Part shown: positions 56,165-64,000 of the stretch, in pieces | How positions within the stretch are numbered: the stretch's first letter is position 1 | Layout of the letters: every line of letters begins with the position of its first letter | Assembly: GCF_002953715.1 (NCBI RefSeq) | Contig: NZ_CP025016.1 | Location: 248,001-312,000, forward strand | Length of the DNA: 64,000 nucleotides | DNA from: Rhizobium leguminosarum | GTDB taxonomy: Bacteria > Pseudomonadota > Alphaproteobacteria > Rhizobiales > Rhizobiaceae | Direction of reading: 5' to 3' | Made by a program: the position numbers and the translations under genes | Notes under the pieces: model-generated | Seen by the model: the letters and a program-made list of their open reading frames with translations, nothing else | Database searches by the model: none | Told to the model about the DNA's origin: nothing

Positions 56165-57173
56165 AGTGGAATTCGCGCCTTCCGGTTTTTCCGCTGTGGA
56201 ACCGCCTCCCCGGCCGGCCGGCAATATTGCGGCTGCGGCATTGCGCTTCGGATCGCTGATCGCTTTCGCCGCCATCCTGATCATCTTCTCGTTGACCGCA
56301 CCCTATTTCCTCAGCATCGGCAATATCGGCAACGTGCTTGGCCAATCGGCCATCTCGGGCGTGCTTGCCATCGGGCTGACGATCGTGCTGATTGCCGGCG
56401 GCTCCAATGTCGTCACCGGTGGCATCGACCTGTCGCTCGCTGCCAATATGGGCCTCAGCGCCGCCGTCTATGCGAGCCTGACGCAACTCGGCTACAGCGA
56501 TGCAACGGCGATTGCCGCGACAATCTTGACTGGCGCCCTGATCGGCACGGTCAATGCCGTTGCCGTCGTCTATGCCGGTATCGTGCCGCTGCTGGCCACG
56601 CTGGCTGTGATGAACGTCGTCGCCGGCCTGGAGTTGGTACTGACCGGCAATACCGTCCTGCCGGCCTCGACGCCCTTCCTATCGGCGCTCTCGGCCTCGG
56701 ATCCTTTCGGCATCCCGGTTCTTGCCTATGTGCTCCTCGGCTTCACGGCGATCACCACGGCGATCGTGCAATATACCCCGCTCGGCCTGCGTCTCTACGC
56801 CGTCGGTGAGTTTCCGGATGCGGCGCGTGCCGCAGGTCTGCCGCTTCGACGGCTGCTGGCCGGCGCCTTCGTCGCCAGCGGCGTCTCCGGTGGCATCGCC
56901 GGCATCCTTTCGGTTTCCTATCTGAGCGGCAGCACGACCGGCGCCGGCGAGATGCTGTTGCCCGTCGTCGTGACGGCCCTGCTCGGCTCGGTCTTTTCGC
57001 GCCGGCTGGTTCCAACGGTCACGGGGACGCTGCTTTCGGCTCTTTTGGTCGGCTTCCTGGTCAACGGTTTCCAGCTGCTGAATATTTCGAGCACGCTGGT
57101 CAGCGGCGTCCAGGGCGTGCTCATTCTCATCGTCGTTTCCGCGACCACGCTGCTGCGCCGACAGGAGGCCTGA
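56154..57173 (+). CDS. Sugar ABC transporter permease (RbsC-like)
   Basis: A 339-residue permease of the BPD_transp_2 family: TAPYFLSIGNIGNVLGQSAISGVLAIGLTIVLIAGGSNVVTGGIDLSLAANMGLSAA and RAAGLPLRRLLAGAFVASGVSGGIAGILSVSYL. The ATG at 56154 lies 11 bases inside the ATPase gene with GAGGGA upstream. One of two related permeases, probably a heterodimer. Confidence 0.88.
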   Translation: MSAEVEFAPSGFSAVEPPPRPAGNIAAAALRFGSLIAFAAILIIFSLTAPYFLSIGNIGNVLGQSAISGVLAIGLTIVLIAGGSNVVTGGIDLSLAANMGLSAAVYASLTQLGYSDATAIAATILTGALIGTVNAVAVVYAGIVPLLATLAVMNVVAGLELVLTGNTVLPASTPFLSALSASDPFGIPVLAYVLLGFTAITTAIVQYTPLGLRLYAVGEFPDAARAAGLPLRRLLAGAFVASGVSGGIAGILSVSYLSGSTTGAGEMLLPVVVTALLGSVFSRRLVPTVTGTLLSALLVGFLVNGFQLLNISSTLVSGVQGVLILIVVSATTLLRRQEA

Positions 57174-57175
57174 CC

Positions 57176-58177
57176 ATGTCGCTCCAGACCCCTACCCCCG
57201 CCAGCATCGGCCTGCCGCGTCTTATCGCCGGCGGCCTGGTACGCTATGGGCTGATCCTCGCCCTGTTTGCGGTGTTTGCCGCCTTTTCCGTGGCAACGCC
57301 GACATTCCTGACGCCTGCGAACCTGCAGAGCATCCTGGTCAACAATTTCACGCTGCTTGCCATCGTCTCCGTCGCCATGACCTTCGCCGTCGCGTCGGGC
57401 GGCATCGATCTTTCGGTGGGAACGGCGATGGATTTTGCGAGCTTCGCCTTCGTTTCGCTCGTCCTCGCCGGGCAGCCGGTGGCAGTCGCCGCACTCGCGG
57501 GACTGGCCGCCGGAGCATTCGTCGGCGCCTTCAACGCGCTGCTGATATCAGGGATCGGCGTGTCGCCCTTCCTCGCCACGCTCGGCACGCTGTTCATCGG
57601 CCGCAGCGTGCAGCAGCTGCTGACCAATGGCGGCAATCCGGTTTATCTGCCGCCGAACGGCGTGCCGGAAGCCTTCCGTTTCCTCGGCCATGGCACGATC
57701 GCCGGCTTTCCGGTACCGCTTGCGGCGGCCATCGTCGTCATCGCCGCTGCTGCCATTGTTTTTGCCCGCACGCGTTTCGGCCGCGTCATCCTATCGATCG
57801 GCATCCAGCCGGGCGTCGTGCGCTACTCCGGCATCGCCGCGCCGGCCCATGTCGCGGTGACTTTCATCCTGGTCGGGTTGATCGCGGCAATCGCCGGCCT
57901 GATCCTGACCGCAACCGTCACCACCTACATCCCCTCCTCTGGCAATGCCTTCCTGCTGAATGCGATCGGCGCGACCTTCATCGGCACGACGCTCAGCCCA
58001 CTCGGGCGGCCGAATGTCGGCGGGACCGTTCTCGGCGCGCTGTTGCTCAGCATCGTCGCCAATGGGCTGCTGCTGACCGATCTGAACTTCTATTGGCAGC
58101 AGGTCGGCACGGGAACGCTGATCTTCGCCGTGCTCGCCCTGAGCTTCATCAACAGAAAGGCCGCCGGCGGCGCTTAA
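57176..58177 (+). CDS. Sugar ABC transporter permease (RbsC-like)
   Basis: A 333-residue permease: TPTFLTPANLQSILVNNFTLLAIVSVAMTFAVASGGIDLSVGTAMDFASF and RVILSIGIQPGVVRYSGIAAPAHVAVTFILVGLIAAIAGLILTA. Two bases after the previous permease. Last gene of the operon, converging on glpK with 38 bp between. Confidence 0.88.
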   Translation: MSLQTPTPASIGLPRLIAGGLVRYGLILALFAVFAAFSVATPTFLTPANLQSILVNNFTLLAIVSVAMTFAVASGGIDLSVGTAMDFASFAFVSLVLAGQPVAVAALAGLAAGAFVGAFNALLISGIGVSPFLATLGTLFIGRSVQQLLTNGGNPVYLPPNGVPEAFRFLGHGTIAGFPVPLAAAIVVIAAAAIVFARTRFGRVILSIGIQPGVVRYSGIAAPAHVAVTFILVGLIAAIAGLILTATVTTYIPSSGNAFLLNAIGATFIGTTLSPLGRPNVGGTVLGALLLSIVANGLLLTDLNFYWQQVGTGTLIFAVLALSFINRKAAGGA

Positions 58178-58215
58178 GAGAAGCCGCCACTGCGGTCGTA
58201 TTTGGGGAAGCTGTT

Positions 58216-59718
58216 CTACCCCACTGAGGCGTCGGAAATCATTCGCGATACGGCATTCTTCCAGCCGATGATCTTGCCTTGCCGCTCGGTCTCATCCATC
58301 GAAGGGCTGAAGCGGCGGTCGCAGGCCCAGGCCTGCGCAAAATCCCGCTTGCCTGGCCAGATGCCGGCTTTCGAGCCGGCAAGCCAGGCTGCGCCCAGCG
58401 CCGTCGTCTCGCGGATCGCCGAGCGGTCGACGGGGTTTCCGGTCATGTCGGCCAGGCTCTGCATCGTCCAATCCGAAGCCGCCATGCCGCCATCGACGCG
58501 CAACACCGTTTCCAGCTGGTTGACGCCCCAGTCCTTCTTCATCGCCACCAGCAGATCGAGCGTCTGGTAGGCGACGGATTCAAGCACGGCGCGGGCGAAT
58601 TCCGCCGGGCCGCTGTTTCGCGTCAGACCGAAGATCGCGCCGCGCGCAGCCGGATCCCAATAGGGGGCGCCGAGCCCGGTGAAGGCCGGAACGATGTAGA
58701 CCTGCTGTCCGGGATCGGCCTTGGCGGCAAGCACGCCTGCCTCGGATGCCTGCCCGATGATGCCGAGGCCGTCGCGCAGCCATTGCACGGCAGCACCGGC
58801 GATGAAGATCGAGCCCTCGAGCGCATAGGTCGTCTCGCCGTCGAGTCGATAGGCGATCGTCGTCAGCATCCGGTTGGAGGAGGAAACACGATCCCGGCCT
58901 GTGTTCAACAGGGCAAAGCAGCCGGTCCCGTAGGTGGATTTCATCATGCCGGGCTCGAAGCAGGCATTGCCCATCGCCGCCGCCTGCTGGTCGCCGGCGA
59001 CCCCGAGGATCGGCAGTTCCACGCCGAACAACGCCTTGTCGACGTGGCCGAAATCATCGGCACATTCCCTGACGTCAGGAAGCATGGCGGCCGGAATGCG
59101 GAGAATGCCGAGAAGCTCCTCGTCCCAGGCGCCGTCATCGATATTGTAGAGCAGCGTCCTCGATGCATTGGTCGCATCGGTGGCATGCACGCGTCCATCA
59201 GTCAAATTGTAGATCAGCCAGCTGTCGATCGTGCCGAAGCAGACGTCGCCCACTTCCGCCTTCTCACGCAGGCCATCGACATTGTCGAGCAGCCAGCGCA
59301 GCTTCGTTCCGGAGAAATAAGGGTCGAGCAGCAGCCCGGTCTTGGCGCTGAACAGCTTCTCGTATCCATCGGCTTTCAGGCTCTCGCACATTTCCGCGGT
59401 GCGCCTGTCCTGCCAGACGATCGCGCGGTGAAGCGGTGTCCCGGACCCGCGGTCCCAGACGACCGCGGTCTCGCGCTGGTTGGTGATGCCGATCGCGGTG
59501 ATATCGGAGGCGTCAATACCGGCATCGGCGATCGCCCTGCGCACAGTATCGACGACGGATCGCCAGATTTCGGCGGCGTCGTGCTCCACCCATCCAGGCT
59601 GCGGATAATATTGAGTGATCTCCGCTTGCGCCGAGCCGGCCATTTTCATGTCGCCGTCGAAGACGATCGCACGCGAGGAGGTCGTGCCCTGGTCGATTGA
59701 AAGAATATAGCCGCTCAT
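58216..59718 (-). CDS. glpK: Glycerol kinase
   Basis: A 500-residue FGGY-family kinase, full length. MSGYILSIDQGTTSSRAIVFD, YYPQPGWVEHDAAEIW, GITNQRETAVVWDR and LHRAIVWQDRRT mark the N-terminal half; GDQQAAAMGNACFEPGMMKSTYGTGCFALLNTG and RVDGGMAASDWTMQSLADMTGNPVDR the C-terminal half. It phosphorylates glycerol to glycerol 3-phosphate. It follows the glycerol ABC transporter genes, as in Rhizobium leguminosarum, separated from glpV by two hairpins. Confidence 0.95.
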   Translation of the reverse strand: MSGYILSIDQGTTSSRAIVFDGDMKMAGSAQAEITQYYPQPGWVEHDAAEIWRSVVDTVRRAIADAGIDASDITAIGITNQRETAVVWDRGSGTPLHRAIVWQDRRTAEMCESLKADGYEKLFSAKTGLLLDPYFSGTKLRWLLDNVDGLREKAEVGDVCFGTIDSWLIYNLTDGRVHATDATNASRTLLYNIDDGAWDEELLGILRIPAAMLPDVRECADDFGHVDKALFGVELPILGVAGDQQAAAMGNACFEPGMMKSTYGTGCFALLNTGRDRVSSSNRMLTTIAYRLDGETTYALEGSIFIAGAAVQWLRDGLGIIGQASEAGVLAAKADPGQQVYIVPAFTGLGAPYWDPAARGAIFGLTRNSGPAEFARAVLESVAYQTLDLLVAMKKDWGVNQLETVLRVDGGMAASDWTMQSLADMTGNPVDRSAIRETTALGAAWLAGSKAGIWPGKRDFAQAWACDRRFSPSMDETERQGKIIGWKNAVSRMISDASVG

Positions 59719-59799
59719 ATCCGTCTCCGGCTCGCACGAAACCGCTCCGCCTGCAAAGGACAGCAGGAGACCGACGTTTCATGAGAGAAAGATTGTGGG

Positions 59800-59824
59800 T
59801 GCCACCGGCTTGCTGCCGGTGGCA
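59800..59824 (-). terminator. Hairpin between glpV and glpK (proximal to glpK)
   Basis: TGCCACCGGC and GCCGGTGGCA form a perfect 10-bp stem around TTGCT. Second of two tandem hairpins in the glpV-glpK gap. Confidence 0.55.
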
Positions 59825-59832
59825 GGAAGTGA

Positions 59833-59860
59833 CGGCCGGAAGCCTCGCTGCTTCCGGCCG
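59833..59860 (-). terminator. Hairpin between glpV and glpK (directly behind glpV)
   Basis: CGGCCGGAAGC and GCTTCCGGCCG form a perfect 11-bp stem around CTCGCT, nine bases past the glpV stop. Confidence 0.6.
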
Positions 59861-59869
59861 GGGTCCGCC

Positions 59870-61594
59870 TTAGTTGGACTGCCAGCTCTTGACGAGTTCG
59901 TCGTAGTTGACGGTAACCGGCTTTTCCTTCTCGTTCTCGATCTTCAGCTGCGGCGCAAGGTTGCCCTTCTTTACCGCATCCGCGTTCCAATAGGCGAGAT
60001 CATGCTCCTCGGCGAGTTTCGGGCCGATATCGCCCTGCACCTTGGCGCGTTCCAGGCGCTGAAGCACCTTTTCCTGTTCGCCGCACAGCGAGTCCATGGC
60101 TGCCTGCGCGGTCTTTGCGCCGGAAGCGGCATCGCCGATCGCCTGCCACCAAAGCTGGGCGAGCTTCGGATAATCAGGAACGTTGGTGCCGGTCGGCGAC
60201 CACTGGACGCGAGCCGGCGAGCGGTAGAACTCGATCAGGCCGCCGAGCTTCGGAGCACGCTCCGTGAAGCTCTTGTCGCGAATGGTGGATTCGCGGATGA
60301 AGGTGAGGCCGACATGGCTCTTCTTCACATCGACCGTCTTCGAGGTGACGAACTGCGCATAGAGCCATGCGGCCTTGGCGCGGTCGTCAGGCGTCGACTT
60401 CATCAGCGTCCACGAACCGACGTCCTGATAGCCGAGCTTCATGCCGTCCTTCCAGTAGACACCGTGCGGGCTCGGCGCCATACGCCATTTCGGCGTGCCG
60501 TCGTCGTTCATCACCGGCAGGCCGGGCTTGACCATGTCGGCGGTGAAGGCTGTGTACCAGAAGATCTGCTGGGCAACGGCACCCTGCGCCGGAACCGGAC
60601 CGGATTCGGAGAAGGTCATGCCGCCAGCTTCCGGCGGAGCATAGGATTTGATCCAGTCGAGATACTTCTGGATCGAATAGACCGATGCCGGGCCGTTGGT
60701 ATCGCCGCCGCGCGCGACGCACGAACCGACAGGACGCGAATTCTCGTCGACCTTGATGCCCCATTCATCGACCGGAAGGCCGTTCGGAAGGCCCTTGTCG
60801 CCGTTGCCGGCCATCGACAGCCAGGCATCGGTGAAGCGCCAGCCGAGCGACGGGTCCTTCTTGCCGTAGTCCATATGGCCGAAAACCTTCTTGCCGTTCA
60901 CGTCGCGGCCGGTGAAGAATTCGGCGATGTCCTCATAGGCCGACCAGTTGACCGGAACGCCGAGATCGTAGCCGTATTTCGCCTTGAAGTCGGCCTTGTT
61001 CTTCTCGTCGTTGAACCAGTCGTAGCGGAACCAATAGAGGTTGGCGAACTGCTGGTCGGGCAGCTGATAGAGCTTCTTGTCCGGCGCGGTCGTGAACTTG
61101 GTGCCGATGAAGTCGGCGAGGTCGAGGCCCGGATTGGTGACGTCCTTGCCTTCATTCGCCATCCAGTCGGTCAGCGAGCGGGCCTGCTGGTAGCGCCAAT
61201 GGGTGCCGATCAGGTCGCTGTCGTTGACATAGGCGTCGTAGATATTTTCGCCCGACTGCATCTGCGTCTGCAGCTTTTCGACCACGTCGCCTTCGCCGAT
61301 GAGGTCGTGGGTGACCTTGATGCCGGTGATCGCGGTGAAGGCGGGCGCCAGCACCTTCGATTCATATTCGTGCGTCGTCAGCGTTTCCGAGACGACCTTG
61401 ATGTCCATGCCGGCGAAAGGCTTCGCGGCATCGACGAACCACTGCATTTCCTTTTCCTGGTCGGCGCGCGGAAGCGTCGAGAGGTCGCCGACTTCCTTGT
61501 CGAGGAAAGTCTTGGCCTCGTCCATGCCGGCATAAGCCGAAGCTGTCATTGCCAGCAGCAAGCCTGCTGTCGTCGTCAATAAGTGCCTTCGCAT
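59870..61594 (-). CDS. glpV: Glycerol ABC transporter substrate-binding protein GlpV
   Basis: A 574-residue family-1 binding protein with signal peptide MRRHLLTTTAGLLLAMTASAYA. It has KVVSETLTTHEYESKVLAPAFTAITGIKVTHDLIGEGDVVEKLQTQMQSGENIYDAYVNDSDLIG and is unusually long for the class, as known for rhizobial GlpV. GGGAGGATAT precedes the ATG at 61594. The order ATPase - permease - permease - DUF2160 - binding protein - glpK matches the described rhizobial glycerol operon. Confidence 0.92.
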   Translation of the reverse strand: MRRHLLTTTAGLLLAMTASAYAGMDEAKTFLDKEVGDLSTLPRADQEKEMQWFVDAAKPFAGMDIKVVSETLTTHEYESKVLAPAFTAITGIKVTHDLIGEGDVVEKLQTQMQSGENIYDAYVNDSDLIGTHWRYQQARSLTDWMANEGKDVTNPGLDLADFIGTKFTTAPDKKLYQLPDQQFANLYWFRYDWFNDEKNKADFKAKYGYDLGVPVNWSAYEDIAEFFTGRDVNGKKVFGHMDYGKKDPSLGWRFTDAWLSMAGNGDKGLPNGLPVDEWGIKVDENSRPVGSCVARGGDTNGPASVYSIQKYLDWIKSYAPPEAGGMTFSESGPVPAQGAVAQQIFWYTAFTADMVKPGLPVMNDDGTPKWRMAPSPHGVYWKDGMKLGYQDVGSWTLMKSTPDDRAKAAWLYAQFVTSKTVDVKKSHVGLTFIRESTIRDKSFTERAPKLGGLIEFYRSPARVQWSPTGTNVPDYPKLAQLWWQAIGDAASGAKTAQAAMDSLCGEQEKVLQRLERAKVQGDIGPKLAEEHDLAYWNADAVKKGNLAPQLKIENEKEKPVTVNYDELVKSWQSN

Positions 61595-61671
61595 AATATC
61601 CTCCCAGGGTTTGCGATTGCAGTCACGTCTCAGGCGGCCAGTACCCCCGGCCATCTGTCTTCTCCTTGCCG

Positions 61672-61953
61672 TCACACGTAGCGGAAGACGCCGATGGCGT
61701 AGACCACGGAGATAGCAAGAGCCCACCACAGGTTGGGCCCACCGAGCCCAAGCCATGCAAGATGAATGAAAGCGCTGCCCAGCAGCGAAACGAAGAGCCG
61801 GTCTCCGCGCGTCGTCTCGAAGCGCAGTACGCCCGTGCGCGGCGAGCCGCCCGGCGAAAGATATTCCCAGACGCCCATGGCGATCAGAAGCGCCAGGATC
61901 GTCAGGAAGAACAGCGTCGTCGGCAGTGTCCAGGCCATCCAGGAAAAACTCAT
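61672..61953 (-). CDS. glpU: Small membrane protein GlpU (DUF2160)
   Basis: A 93-residue protein with three hydrophobic helices (TLPTTLFFLTILALLIAMGVWEYL, LFVSLLGSAFIHLAWLGLG, LWWALAISVVYAIGVFRYV) matching DUF2160, found beside glycerol ABC permeases. Thirteen bp behind glpQ. Its role in the transporter is not known. Confidence 0.85.
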   Translation of the reverse strand: MSFSWMAWTLPTTLFFLTILALLIAMGVWEYLSPGGSPRTGVLRFETTRGDRLFVSLLGSAFIHLAWLGLGGPNLWWALAISVVYAIGVFRYV

Positions 61954-61966
61954 AACGGTGTCCTCC

Positions 61967-62788
<822 letters not shown>

Positions 62789-62801
62789 ATCTCGCCTCCC
62801 T

Positions 62802-63668
62802 TCAGCCGTTCGCGTCGCTGCTGGTCATCACGGTGTAGAACACCCAGGAGAGCAGCAGGATGATGAGGAAGTAGATGATCGACATCGCCGCCGCCGGGCC
62901 GAGATCGAACTGGCCGACCGCCATCTTCACGAGGTCGATGGACAGGAAGGTCGTCGAGTTGCCGGGGCCGCCGCCGGTGACGACGAAGGGTTCGGTATAG
63001 ATCATGAAACTGTCCATGAAGCGCAGGAGCACGGCGATCAGAAGCACCCGCTTCATCTTCGGCAGCTGGATATAGCGGAAGACGGACCAGCGCGAGGCGC
63101 CGTCGATCTTGGCCGCCTGATAATAGGCATCCGGGATCGAGACGAGGCCGGCATAGCAGAGCAGCACGACAAGGCTTGTCCAGTGCCAGACGTCCATGAC
63201 GATGACGGTGACCCAGGCATCGATCGGATCGCGGACATAATTGTAATCGAGGCCGATCGCTTCCAGCGTATGGCCGAGCAGGCCGATATCGACACGCCCG
63301 AAGACCTGCCAGATGGTGCCGACGACATTCCACGGAATGAGCAGCGGCAGCGCCATCAGCACCAGGCAGACGGGAACGCCCGGTCCTGTTTTCGGCATGT
63401 TGAGTGCAATGAAAATACCGAGCGGAATTTCCAGCGCCAGAATGATGAAGGAGAAGAACAGATTGCGCTGCAGCGCTTCCCAGAAGCGATCGGAATGCAG
63501 GGTCTGCACGAACCAGTCGGTACCGGCCCAGAAGAACTCGTTATTGCCGAACGTATCCTGCACCGAATAGTTGACGACGGTCATCAGCGGGATGACGGCC
63601 GAAAACGCCACGAGCAGCAGCACCGGCAGGACCAGAAACCAGGCTTTGTTATTCCACGTCTTCTGCAT
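62802..63668 (-). CDS. glpP: Glycerol ABC transporter permease GlpP (MalF-like)
   Basis: A 288-residue MalF-type permease: WFLVLPVLLLVAFSAVIPLMTVVNYSVQDTFG and EAA loop YYQAAKIDGASRWSVFRYIQLPKMKRVLLIAVLLRFMDSFMIYTEPFVVTGGGPGNSTT. Three bp behind the ATPase gene. Confidence 0.9.
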   Translation of the reverse strand: MQKTWNNKAWFLVLPVLLLVAFSAVIPLMTVVNYSVQDTFGNNEFFWAGTDWFVQTLHSDRFWEALQRNLFFSFIILALEIPLGIFIALNMPKTGPGVPVCLVLMALPLLIPWNVVGTIWQVFGRVDIGLLGHTLEAIGLDYNYVRDPIDAWVTVIVMDVWHWTSLVVLLCYAGLVSIPDAYYQAAKIDGASRWSVFRYIQLPKMKRVLLIAVLLRFMDSFMIYTEPFVVTGGGPGNSTTFLSIDLVKMAVGQFDLGPAAAMSIIYFLIILLLSWVFYTVMTSSDANG

Positions 63669-63671
63669 AGC

Positions 63672-64000
63672 TCAGGCCTCCCTGCCGACACGCCAGCTGT
63701 CGGCGTAGATGCTGATGGCGGACGGATCGAAGGTGACACGGGCGTCGGCCGGGATCTCGGCATCTTCATGCACGACGATCGCGATTGGCTGACCGGCAAA
63801 GCGGGCGCGCACGATCTTCTGCCGGCCGATATCCTCGACCTTGCTGATCGTGACCTGCATGCCCTCCCGCCCGAGACGAATGAATTCGGGGCGGATGCCG
63901 AGTTCGGTCTTGGCGTTGCCTGATGTCTTCGGCGCGTAATCGAGCGTCAGGGTCTCGTCTCCGACCTTGACGGCGCTGCCTTCGATCCTGGCCGGCATGA
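63672..64000 (-). CDS. glpT: Glycerol ABC transporter ATP-binding protein GlpT, C-terminal part (cut by window edge)
   Basis: About 110 C-terminal residues: a TOBE/MalK-type regulatory domain (GIRPEFIRLGREGMQVTISKVEDIGRQKIVRARFAGQPIAIVV, then ADARVTFDPSAISIYADSWRV). The ATPase core lies beyond the right edge. The frame remains open to the end of the window, so the apparent ATG at 63998 is internal. By the rhizobial order this should be glpT, with a second ATPase (glpS) further right. Confidence 0.85.
   Translation of the reverse strand, partial: MPARIEGSAVKVGDETLTLDYAPKTSGNAKTELGIRPEFIRLGREGMQVTISKVEDIGRQKIVRARFAGQPIAIVVHEDAEIPADARVTFDPSAISIYADSWRVGREA

Noticed and set aside
59795..61582. 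A 595-codon open frame on the plus strand
   Set aside because: Antisense to glpV. No domain recognised.

Overview
The window reads as accessory, probably plasmid-borne, DNA of a Rhizobium-type alphaproteobacterium. It is GC-rich and dominated by ABC uptake operons. It carries a rhizobial-type glycerol operon (glpTPQUV-glpK), a candidate RirA-type iron operator (TGA-N9-TCA), a candidate FixK/FnrN box, and a LuxR solo of the plant-responsive PipR/OryR type. No rRNA, tRNA, CRISPR array or replication origin was recognised. The genus and the plasmid assignment are inferences from gene content.

Layout. 1-3 kb: edge of a nucleoside/BMP-type ABC operon with an embedded amidase. 3.2-5.3 kb: three overlapping phospholipid genes (CDP-alcohol phosphatidyltransferase, acyltransferase, CdsA-like). 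5.3-9.9 kb: cbpA/cbpM, a universal stress protein with a FixK/FNR-like promoter, a dehydrogenase, a ParDE pair whose toxin is frameshifted, and yghU. 10-17.8 kb: a proline iminopeptidase plus peptide ABC operon, a divergent LuxR solo and a second iminopeptidase. Two near-identical 22-bp boxes precede the two iminopeptidase genes. 17.9-21.6 kb: AraC regulator, NmrA-like protein, acetamidase/formamidase, outer-membrane protein. 21.9-29.8 kb: fhuCDB-like uptake, a TonB-dependent receptor and an esterase. 30-34.5 kb: truncated IS30 transposase, adenylate cyclase with TPRs, a PCMT fused to a membrane-anchored domain, and a DUF421 protein.

34.5-47 kb is one divergent catabolic locus. Leftward run a family-5 ABC transporter, a DUF1537 four-carbon acid sugar kinase and a GntR/FadR regulator. 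Rightward run a DapA-family lyase, an Asp-box sialidase-like protein, an iron alcohol dehydrogenase and a PdxA2-type dehydrogenase. Kinase plus PdxA2 suggests a four-carbon acid sugar is oxidised to DHAP, but the outer substrate is unknown. 47-49 kb: a RES/Xre toxin-antitoxin pair and a stand-alone AlaRS catalytic-core paralogue whose start is out of frame. 49-53 kb: an NMT1/SsuA-type ABC operon with a VOC protein and an AraC regulator. 53.5-58.2 kb: a ribose-type sugar ABC operon. 58.2-64 kb: the glycerol operon, running off the right edge.

The most interesting system is the 10-17.8 kb plant-signal circuit. The LuxR solo has Met and Trp where AHL receptors have Trp and Tyr, there is no luxI, and the regulator sits between two iminopeptidase genes and a peptide transporter with paired operator candidates.
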